From DATNNN01 sp035601815 (GTDB taxonomy: Bacteria > Pseudomonadota > Alphaproteobacteria > Rhizobiales > Xanthobacteraceae), in NCBI GenBank assembly GCA_035601815.1, contig DATNNN010000235.1, forward strand, positions 1 to 7,948: DNA of 7,948 nucleotides, read 5' to 3'. Shown here piece by piece: positions 1 to 5,304 of this stretch. The notes under the pieces are model-generated. The model was given only the letters and a program-made list of their open reading frames with translations. It had not been told where the DNA came from and did no database searches. The position numbers and the translations under genes are program-made. Each line of letters begins with the position of its first letter. Position 1 is the first letter of the stretch.

Positions 1-200
1 TTGGCGTTGAGGAAGTGAAGGATCGGCAGCGCGAAGGCCGCGGTCTTGCCGGTGCCGGTTTGGGCGATGCCGACGACATCGCGGCCGGCGAGGACGAGGG
101 GGATGGTTTGCGACTGGATGGGAGTGGGGATCAGATATTCCGCCTCGGCGAGCGCCCGGTTGATGGGAGCCGCGAGGTTCAGTTCTTGAAAGGAATTCAA
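1..200 (-). CDS. DEAD-box ATP-dependent RNA helicase, N-terminal part (RhlE-like)
   Basis: This is the first 66 codons of a helicase whose remainder lies beyond the left edge of the window. Enzymes of this family unwind short RNA duplexes using ATP and act in ribosome assembly, RNA decay and cold adaptation. The sequence shows a Q motif (upstream Phe4 and PTPIQ at residues 25-29), the conserved GRD element (39-41) and Walker A/motif I, AQTGTGKT, at residues 46-53. The arrangement and wording are those of the RhlE/RhlB/DeaD group; an RhlE-like assignment is the best guess but cannot be fixed without the C-terminal half. The start chosen is TTG at 200-198, because the protein then begins MNSFQELNL as the family normally does; a weak purine-rich stretch (210-215) lies about 10 bases upstream. 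The gene diverges from the FIST gene and appears to have a long structured leader. Confidence 0.9.
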   Translation of the reverse strand, partial: MNSFQELNLAAPINRALAEAEYLIPTPIQSQTIPLVLAGRDVVGIAQTGTGKTAAFALPILHFLNA

Positions 201-231
201 AATAGGAATCTTTCTAGTAAGCGCGACCGAG

Positions 232-277
232 CGGTTGCGCAGCAACCGATCGCATCGCGCGGGGGGTGAGACACCCC
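232..277 (-). promoter_or_regulatory. Two hairpins in the presumed helicase 5' leader
   Basis: Read on the minus strand as leader RNA of the helicase gene, two perfect inverted repeats can fold. One has a 7-bp stem CGGTTGC/GCAACCG (232-238 with 242-248) and a 3-base loop. The other has a 6-bp stem GGGGTG/CACCCC (263-268 with 272-277) and a 3-base loop. Neither is followed by a T run, so neither looks like a simple terminator. Structured leaders are known for several bacterial DEAD-box helicase genes, where they take part in cold response or autoregulation; that such control applies here is inference. Confidence 0.45.
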
Positions 278-318
278 GCTTGGCCTGGGTTGTCAGTGTG
301 AAGGAGAGATCGGGTCGG

Positions 319-357
319 GCGGACCGAAAACCGTTTGTTTTCGCACAAGCGGTCCGC
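319..357. repeat. Nested inverted repeat (possible hairpin or operator)
   Basis: The perfect 8-bp inverted repeat GCGGACCG (319-326) and CGGTCCGC (350-357) encloses 23 bases. Inside it a second 7-bp pair, CGAAAAC (325-331) and GTTTTCG (337-343), can form with a 5-base loop. The two stems share bases 325-326, so they could stack with a bulge or compete. The enclosed stretch also holds a TTG-N8-CAA element (335-348). As RNA this is a stable hairpin on either strand; as DNA it could be a protein-binding site. Role unknown. Confidence 0.5.
335..348. promoter_or_regulatory. Weak FNR/NnrR-family site, TTGTT-N4-CACAA
   Basis: The 14-mer TTGTTTTCGCACAA has the TTG-N8-CAA skeleton of CRP/FNR-family sites, with symmetric half-sites TTGT and ACAA. 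Its right half matches the CACAA half of the NnrR-type motif remembered from Rhodobacter denitrification genes (TTGCG-N4-CACAA); the left half differs at two positions. It lies about 240 bases upstream of the FIST start, far for direct activation of that gene, and is nearer the presumed helicase promoter. It could be chance. Confidence 0.25.
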
Positions 358-389
358 AACGATCGAAGCGTCAGAGTGACGACCCGGGA

Positions 390-418
390 CATATGGCAAG
401 TTCGCGCGGTTTTTTCAA
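390..418 (-). promoter_or_regulatory. Candidate sigma-70-type promoter for the helicase gene
   Basis: On the minus strand TTGAAA (418-413) matches a -35 element at five of six positions. A 17-base spacer separates it from CATATG (395-390), a poor -10 element. Transcription from here would give a leader of roughly 180 bases carrying the hairpins described above. The weak -10 keeps confidence low. Confidence 0.25.
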
Positions 419-447
419 GGCTTAACCGTGCGCGCAGTCGCCGGCCA

Positions 448-462
448 TTAATGGTCCGTTAG
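448..462. promoter_or_regulatory. Near-consensus CtrA-type box TTAA-N7-TTAG
   Basis: TTAA at 448-451 and TTAG at 459-462 are separated by exactly seven bases, one mismatch from the TTAA-N7-TTAA box of the alphaproteobacterial cell-cycle regulator CtrA. An additional half-site-like TTAACCGT lies at 422-429 and a GANTC (CcrM methylation) site, GACTC, at 486-490. CtrA often controls motility and c-di-GMP genes in this class. Short motifs of this kind arise by chance, so this is only a candidate. Confidence 0.25.
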
Positions 463-514
463 CCCTGCTTGCGGGGCGGTTGCCCGACTCCCACAGACAA
501 CGGCGAACCTCCAA

Positions 515-528
515 TTGCGGGGTCGCAA
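515..528. promoter_or_regulatory. Perfect TTGCG-N4-CGCAA dyad, FNR/NnrR-type operator candidate
   Basis: TTGCG (515-519) and CGCAA (524-528) form a perfect 5-bp dyad separated by four bases, exactly the TTG-N8-CAA geometry recognised by CRP/FNR-family regulators. It differs by one base from the motif TTGCG-N4-CACAA recalled for the NO-responsive regulator NnrR. The dyad centre is about 66 bases upstream of the FIST start codon. No convincing -10 hexamer sits about 31 bases downstream of the centre, so the transcription start it would serve is not defined. The site is visible in the sequence; the identity of the protein bound is inference. Confidence 0.45.
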
Positions 529-556
529 CTAACCCATTCTTCAGCCGGTGATTGGT

Positions 557-580
557 ACTCCTGTACGGAGAAACAGGAGT
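557..580 (+). promoter_or_regulatory. Hairpin sequestering the FIST ribosome-binding site
   Basis: ACTCCTGT (557-564) and ACAGGAGT (573-580) are perfect 8-bp complements around the 8-base loop ACGGAGAA. The 3' arm contains AGGAG (575-579), the Shine-Dalgarno sequence placed 8 bases before the ATG at 588. In the folded mRNA the ribosome-binding site would therefore be fully paired. The loop holds ACGGA, which fits the ANGGA core that CsrA/RsmA prefers in hairpin loops, and also a second GGAG. A thermometer, a CsrA-type site or opening by a nearby ribosome or RNA are all possible. It acts only if transcription begins upstream of about position 557. Confidence 0.55.
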
Positions 581-587
581 TGAGGCT

Positions 588-1760
588 ATGCGCACCGAAC
601 AACTGTCGTGGAGCAAGCCCACGGGCTGGCACAATGGAAGCACGTCTCCGCTTAATGGAAGCACGTCTCCGCGGAACGCGAATCTCGTTCTGTATTTCGG
701 GGCGCGCGAGGCGCTGGCGTCGGGATCGCGCTACCACGAGTTGCGCGCCATGTTCCCCGATGCGCACATCATGGGATGCAGTACCGGCGGGCAGATTTCC
801 AACGACGACGTCACCGACGACGAGATCTTCGCAGCGGCGCTGAGTTTCGATCACACGCCGCTTCGACTCGCGTCGGCGCCGGCGCCGGACGCCGCGCATT
901 CGCACGCGTGCGGCGAGGCGATCGGCCGGGCGCTCGCGGCCGACGACCTCGCCGGAGTGTTCGTGTTGTCGGACGGCTTGAACATCAACGGCAGCAAGCT
1001 CGTTGCCGGCATCACCAGTATTATCGGTAACGACGTTCCACTGACCGGCGGCTTGGCGGGCGACGGCGCGCGGTTCGAGGAGACGCTGGTCGGCGGCGAC
1101 TGCCCTCCGAAAAATCATGCAGTTACCGCCGTCGGTTTCTATGGCTCGGCGATCAGGATCGGACACGGTACTGCCGGCGGCTGGGATGAGTTCGGCCCGC
1201 GGCGCTCTGTTACCCGTTCGGTTGGCAACGTGCTCTACGAACTCGACGGCGAACCTGCGCTCGACCTCTATGAGCGCTATCTCGGCGAAGACGAAGCGAA
1301 AGGCTTGCCCGGCACCGGACTTCTGTTTCCGCTCCTCGTCCGCGATCCGGCACGGCCGCAAACGGCTCTGGTGCGAACAATCCTCGCAGTCGATCGGGAG
1401 GCGCGCTCGCTCACCTTCGCGGGCGACGTTCCCCAAGGTTGGGTGGCACAGTTGATGCGCGGCAATTTCGACCGGCTGGCGGCGGGCTCAGCCGATGCGG
1501 CGCGACAGGCGCGCGCGGGACTCGGCGGCGAAACGACAGGCGACGAGGTCGCCTTGCTCGTGAGTTGTATCGGGCGGCGGCTCTTGATGGGTCAGCGCAC
1601 CTCGGATGAGGTGGAGGCCGCGGGCATGGAACTCGGTGCCGGCATGCCGCGGCTCGGCTTCTATTCTTATGGTGAGATCTCGCCGCACGCGACGTCGGGC
1701 GTTTGCGAGCTGCACAATCAGACCATGACCGTGACCACGCTCGCGGAAGTCGCGGGGTAG
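588..1760 (+). CDS. FIST-domain signal-sensing protein, NosP-like
   Basis: A 390-residue cytoplasmic protein with the FIST_N plus FIST_C architecture and no signal peptide or membrane segment. Diagnostic motifs are GCSTGGQI (63-70), LSDGLNINGSKLVAGI (127-142), LTGGLAGDG (152-160), LLVSCIGRR (323-331) and the highly conserved end, FYSYGEISPH (358-367) followed by LHNQTMTVTTL (375-385). FIST proteins are sensory modules; the characterised subgroup NosP binds haem and nitric oxide and controls a partner kinase or c-di-GMP enzyme encoded next door, as here. I cannot identify a haem ligand from sequence alone, so NO sensing is inference. The start is ATG 588, with AGGAG 8 bases upstream; an in-frame TTG at 552 would place the ribosome-binding site inside the gene. 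Residues 16-29 are a duplicated NGSTSP heptad from a 21-bp tandem repeat. The c-di-GMP gene begins 6 bases after the stop. Confidence 0.9.
   Translation: MRTEQLSWSKPTGWHNGSTSPLNGSTSPRNANLVLYFGAREALASGSRYHELRAMFPDAHIMGCSTGGQISNDDVTDDEIFAAALSFDHTPLRLASAPAPDAAHSHACGEAIGRALAADDLAGVFVLSDGLNINGSKLVAGITSIIGNDVPLTGGLAGDGARFEETLVGGDCPPKNHAVTAVGFYGSAIRIGHGTAGGWDEFGPRRSVTRSVGNVLYELDGEPALDLYERYLGEDEAKGLPGTGLLFPLLVRDPARPQTALVRTILAVDREARSLTFAGDVPQGWVAQLMRGNFDRLAAGSADAARQARAGLGGETTGDEVALLVSCIGRRLLMGQRTSDEVEAAGMELGAGMPRLGFYSYGEISPHATSGVCELHNQTMTVTTLAEVAG
633..674 (+). repeat. 21-bp in-frame tandem duplication within the FIST gene
   Basis: Two adjacent 21-base units (633-653 and 654-674) are identical at 19 of 21 positions, differing only in the last two bases (TT versus GG). 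They encode NGSTSPL and NGSTSPR. The unit length keeps the frame, as expected for slippage or unequal recombination that leaves the protein intact. The repeat lies just before the start of the conserved FIST_N fold, in what is probably a flexible N-terminal extension. Confidence 0.9.
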
Positions 1761-1766
1761 GATTGC

Positions 1767-3683
1767 TTGCACAAGCTGTTTGCGAAACAACTGGCGAAGG
1801 CAACTCGGGGCGGCAAAAGGGTCGACCTCGCGCTGCTCGGCGAACTCGTGGGTTCGGCCTACGAACAATCGGATCGCGACCGGCGCCGTACCGACCGCTC
1901 GATCTCACTGATGATCGAGGAGCTCGACAAGCTCAACCGCAGCCTGGAGCTGCAGGTAGAGGAGCGGACCGCGGCGCTACGCGAGCGCGAATCTGAGCTA
2001 AAGGCGCAAAACTTCCGTTTCGACGCCGCGCTCAGCAACATGTCCCAGGCGCTGCTGTTGTTCGACGCCTCCGCCCATTTGGTCATCAGCAATCAGCGCT
2101 ACATGGATATGTACGACTTGCCGGCGGAACTGGTGAAGCCCGGCGTCGCCCTCGTCGACCTTCTGAACGAGCGCAAGGTGCGTGGCTCTTTTCAAGGCAA
2201 TCCGGAGGAATACGTCGCGAAGATCCTTGCCGACGTGGCCGAGGGAAAGACCGGGAGCCAGATCGCGGAGTTGCCGGACGGCCGCACGACGTTCGTTCTC
2301 TATCATCCGATTCCCGGCGGCGGCTGGGTGTCGACCCACGAGGACATCACAGAGCGCCGGCGCGCCGAAACGCAGATCGCCTACATGGCGCGCCACGACT
2401 CGCTCACCGAACTGCCGAACCGGCTTTCGTTTCGCGAGCGCCTGGCGGAGGCATTCGTCAGCTTGCAGCGGGACGAGCGCCGGGCGGTGCTCTACCTCGA
2501 TCTCGACCGCTTCAAGAACGTCAACGACACGCTCGGCCATCACATCGGCGACGAGCTCCTGAAGGTCGTCGCGAGTCGGCTGCGCAGCTGCGTGCGCGAG
2601 TCCGACATGGTCGCGCGGGTGGGGGGCGACGAGTTCGCCATCATCCAGATGCATATCGCGCAGCCGATCGACACCGAAACGCTTGCCCGCCGCGTGTGCA
2701 GTGCGATTAAGGCGCCCTACGAGATCGACGGGCACGAGATGGTGGTGGACACTTGCATCGGTATCGCGATTGCGCCGGACGACGGGGCCGAGCCGAACGA
2801 GATTCTGCGCAACGCCGACATGGCGCTTTACGGCGCCAAAGCCGACGGCCCGGGCACGTATCGCTTCTTCGAGCCCAAGATGGACGCGCGCATGCGGGCG
2901 CGGCGCGAGCTCGAGATCGCTTTGCGCAAGGCATTCGCCGCCGGACAGTTCGAGCTGCACTACCAGCCGTTCCTGAACCTACGCGACGGCACCATTCCTG
3001 GCTTGGAGGCGCTGTTGCGCTGGAACCATCCCGAGCGCGGCATGATTCCCCCCGCCGAGTTCATTCCCGTCGCCGAAGAGATCGGGCTCATCTTTCCGCT
3101 GGGCGAATGGGTGCTGCGCCAGGCGTGCGCCGATGCGGCTTGTTGGCCGGATAACACAAGCGTCGCCGTGAACCTCTCGCCGACGCAGGTCATGAGCAAG
3201 AGCTTGGTTCCAGTCGTCATTAGCGCGCTCGCGGCCGCGGGCCTGCCGGCGCACCGTCTGGAACTCGAGATCACCGAATCGGTGCTGATGCACAACACGG
3301 AGTCGACGCTGGCGACGTTGCATCGCCTGAAGCAGCTCGGCGTGAAGATCTCCATGGACGATTTCGGAACGGGATACTCGTCGCTCAGCTATTTGCGCAG
3401 CTTCCCGTTCGACAAGATCAAGATCGATCGCTGCTTCATCAGCGGTCTGCCGAACGGCGACTCCGCGGCCATCGTCCAGGCGGTCGCCGGTCTTGCCAAG
3501 AACCTGAACATGGTCACGACCGCCGAAGGCGTCGAGACCCAGCAGCAACTGGATGAAGTCCGCAAGCTCGGCTGCACCGAGCTGCAGGGATACTTCTTCA
3601 GCCGCCCGTGCCCCGCGCGGGACATACTGGCAATGTTCCCACGCCGCCTCGAAAAGCCGGCCATCACCGCGCTCGCGAGCTAA
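1767..3683 (+). CDS. PAS-GGDEF-EAL cyclic di-GMP synthase/phosphodiesterase
   Basis: A 638-residue soluble signalling enzyme that could both make and degrade cyclic di-GMP. Domain order: a conserved N-terminal helical segment (1-45), a coiled coil (about 43-90), a PAS domain (about 84-197), GGDEF (about 205-370) and EAL (about 380-620). The GGDEF active site is intact (GGDEF 286-290) and preceded by an inhibitory I-site, RESD (277-280), five residues before it. The EAL domain keeps its signature (EAL 414-416), NLSP (469-472), EITES (501-505), DDFGTGYSS (531-539), KID (552-554) and AEGVET (586-591), so phosphodiesterase activity is expected. Which activity dominates cannot be read from the sequence. 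No membrane segment is present, so the input probably comes from the PAS domain and from the FIST protein encoded just upstream. The start is TTG 1767, with TAGGA (1758-1762) overlapping the FIST stop, suggesting translational coupling; no ATG occurs in frame before codon 49. Confidence 0.95.
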   Translation: MHKLFAKQLAKATRGGKRVDLALLGELVGSAYEQSDRDRRRTDRSISLMIEELDKLNRSLELQVEERTAALRERESELKAQNFRFDAALSNMSQALLLFDASAHLVISNQRYMDMYDLPAELVKPGVALVDLLNERKVRGSFQGNPEEYVAKILADVAEGKTGSQIAELPDGRTTFVLYHPIPGGGWVSTHEDITERRRAETQIAYMARHDSLTELPNRLSFRERLAEAFVSLQRDERRAVLYLDLDRFKNVNDTLGHHIGDELLKVVASRLRSCVRESDMVARVGGDEFAIIQMHIAQPIDTETLARRVCSAIKAPYEIDGHEMVVDTCIGIAIAPDDGAEPNEILRNADMALYGAKADGPGTYRFFEPKMDARMRARRELEIALRKAFAAGQFELHYQPFLNLRDGTIPGLEALLRWNHPERGMIPPAEFIPVAEEIGLIFPLGEWVLRQACADAACWPDNTSVAVNLSPTQVMSKSLVPVVISALAAAGLPAHRLELEITESVLMHNTESTLATLHRLKQLGVKISMDDFGTGYSSLSYLRSFPFDKIKIDRCFISGLPNGDSAAIVQAVAGLAKNLNMVTTAEGVETQQQLDEVRKLGCTELQGYFFSRPCPARDILAMFPRRLEKPAITALAS

Positions 3684-3700
3684 GGATGCTGAAAGCCTGA

Positions 3701-5287
3701 TTACTCCGCCGGCACCGCCCGCGCCCGTCCCACCGGCGCCGCCACCTTGAAGCGATCGCAACCCAGCAGGAACAGCGCCATCACCGCGTAGGCGAGTGCG
3801 ATCGCCGGCGTCACCCCGAAGCCGCCACCGATGCCGACAGCGGGCCCATGCATGAAGCCGAAATAGGTGAGCACGGCGCCGGCGAATGCGAAGGCCGCGG
3901 CCTTGGTGAACTCCCGCTCGATGATGAACACGCCGACGGCGGCGAGCACGAGCCCGGTGAGGATGGCGCCGTCGCCCATGACGGCGAGGCCCTTGTAAAG
4001 CACGCCCACGTTGGCGAGCTTGTCGAGGCCGACGGCGGCGGCGTTGGTGCCGGCGGCGCCGAGCGCCCCGTCCACCAGCACCTTGGCCCAGGCGGCGAGA
4101 TGCGGCGTCAGCCCGAGCACGATCGCGGGCGCGTGGCTCTTGGGCGTGGTCTGGAACGCCTGCGCTCCGATCAGCATGCCGATGTAGAGGAGGATGGGCA
4201 GGATCGCGACCACCGGGATGAGGTCGAGCAGGATCGAGATGATGCCAAGCCACGACAATGCGATGACCATGACGCCGGTGGCGGCCGAATAGCCGATGCG
4301 GCCTCCCATGGCCTTCCAGCCAGGATGGCCGATGTAGACGGCGTTGATGAACGGGTTGCCCATGAGGACGCCGATCAGGCTGACGACGCCGTCGGCGGTG
4401 AGCACGCGCGTGGTCGGGAAGGCGTCGCCGGCGGCCTCCGCGCTTTCCACGTTGTCCATGGCTTCGACCAGGTCGTAGACGCCGAAGGGAATGGCGGTGA
4501 CGAGGATCACGCCGAGGAATTGGAAGCCAGAGAATACGTGGCCGATTGCCGGGATCGGCACTGAGAAGCCGATGCCGGTGACGGAGGCGGCGAGCTTCTG
4601 CGTGCTCATGCCGCCGATGTTGAGGCCGAATAGATTCGAGCCCCAGGCGATGATCGCGCCGACCAGGATCGCGACGAGACCGGCGGGAATGCCGCGCGGA
4701 TACTTGATGCCGCCGAACCAGCTCACCAGGATGATGGCGAAGCAGGTGATGCCGATAATCGGCGTCATGTACATCTCCATTGCCGGGCGCATGGAGATGA
4801 AGGCGATGGAGACGCCGGCAAGCGTGCCGAGCAGGGCCGCCCGCGGCGTGACCTTGCGGATGTAGGGCGCGATGTAGCCGCCGATCATCAGGATGAAGCT
4901 CTGGATGAACACCCAGGTGAGGCCCGCTTCCCACGCCTTGACCGGGTCTCCGGTGGCGATCTGGATCGGCAGCATGATGACGAAGGTGACGATGAACATG
5001 TGCGGCACGCTCACGCCCGAAGGCAGCGCGCACACGTCGTTGCGGCCGGTCCGCTTGGCGAGGTCGTAGGCGAGCCAGGCGTAATAGAGCGTGGACAGGC
5101 ACATCATCAGGCCGAGCGCCGGCAGGATGCGGCCGAAGACCAGCGAGTCCGGCATCTTCAATACGAAGCGCAACAGCGCCGTCAGCACCAGCATGTTGAC
5201 GAGGATGTTGGTGCCGAAGCCGAAGAACGCGTTCCAGTCGCCCGGCGTCCATAGCGCCGGACGAAAATCGCTCTTTGCCGTCGCCAT
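3701..5287 (-). CDS. NCS2-family nucleobase-type permease
   Basis: A 528-residue, very hydrophobic inner-membrane protein with roughly 12-14 predicted transmembrane segments. It resembles NCS2 (xanthine/uracil/ascorbate, SLC23) permeases. Visible family traits are the conserved early QIATGDP-like turn (109-115), the acidic stretch GVYDLVEAMDNVESAEAAGD (269-288) in the substrate-binding helix region, and NPFINAVYIGHPGWKAMG (311-328). Members bring purines, pyrimidines or related rings into the cell with protons. The substrate cannot be told from sequence; its place directly after a biuret-hydrolase-like gene suggests a ureide, biuret or triazine-type nitrogen source. The start is ATG 5287, with AGGAG (5299-5295) 7 bases upstream; the preceding gene ends 17 bases earlier, so both form one operon. 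The gene meets the c-di-GMP gene tail to tail with 17 bases between and no obvious terminator. Confidence 0.85.
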   Translation of the reverse strand: MATAKSDFRPALWTPGDWNAFFGFGTNILVNMLVLTALLRFVLKMPDSLVFGRILPALGLMMCLSTLYYAWLAYDLAKRTGRNDVCALPSGVSVPHMFIVTFVIMLPIQIATGDPVKAWEAGLTWVFIQSFILMIGGYIAPYIRKVTPRAALLGTLAGVSIAFISMRPAMEMYMTPIIGITCFAIILVSWFGGIKYPRGIPAGLVAILVGAIIAWGSNLFGLNIGGMSTQKLAASVTGIGFSVPIPAIGHVFSGFQFLGVILVTAIPFGVYDLVEAMDNVESAEAAGDAFPTTRVLTADGVVSLIGVLMGNPFINAVYIGHPGWKAMGGRIGYSAATGVMVIALSWLGIISILLDLIPVVAILPILLYIGMLIGAQAFQTTPKSHAPAIVLGLTPHLAAWAKVLVDGALGAAGTNAAAVGLDKLANVGVLYKGLAVMGDGAILTGLVLAAVGVFIIEREFTKAAAFAFAGAVLTYFGFMHGPAVGIGGGFGVTPAIALAYAVMALFLLGCDRFKVAAPVGRARAVPAE

Positions 5288-5304
5288 CGGTGTTCTCCTC
5301 AAGA

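Larger units (their letters stand above)
201..587. other. Non-coding divergent control region between helicase and FIST genes
   Basis: These 387 bases separate the two divergent starts. I find no credible gene here: the short open frames lack ribosome-binding sites and family resemblance. Base composition is less GC-rich than in the flanking genes. The region is dense in inverted repeats: 232-238/242-248, 263-268/272-277, 319-326/350-357 with an inner pair 325-331/337-343, an imperfect pair 403-411/424-434, the palindrome CCATTAATGG at 445-454, a TTGCG-N4-CGCAA dyad at 515-528 and an 8-bp pair at 557-564/573-580. It must hold promoters for both directions and probably the binding sites of one or more regulators. 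Confidence 0.7.

Noticed and set aside
301..308. AAGGAGAG resembling a strong ribosome-binding site
   Set aside because: No ATG, GTG or TTG follows at a usable distance, so no small gene can be supported.
296..318. TTGTCA at 290-295 as a -35 element for the FIST gene
   Set aside because: No -10-like hexamer occurs at 16-18 bases; the downstream sequence is G-rich.
235..462. Open frame of 75 codons on the plus strand in the divergent region
   Set aside because: No ribosome-binding site at its start, arginine/serine-rich composition, no family resemblance, and it runs through several inverted repeats.
552..587. Upstream TTG start (552) for the FIST gene, adding 12 residues
   Set aside because: It falls just before the inverted repeat, has no ribosome-binding site, and would place the strong AGGAG (575-579) inside the coding region. 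ATG 588 has ideal spacing.
459..1436. Long minus-strand open frame opposite the FIST gene, with similar ones at 1998-2960 and 6668-7678
   Set aside because: Antisense shadows of strong plus-strand genes with intact families; composition is arginine-rich and no ribosome-binding site or homology is evident.
3684..3700. Possible shared terminator between the convergent c-di-GMP and permease genes
   Set aside because: Only 17 bases are present, with at most a 3-bp stem and no T run.
3848..4564. Plus-strand open frame of 238 codons opposite the permease gene
   Set aside because: Gly/Glu/His/Asp-rich low-complexity product typical of a shadow of a membrane-protein gene; no ribosome-binding site.
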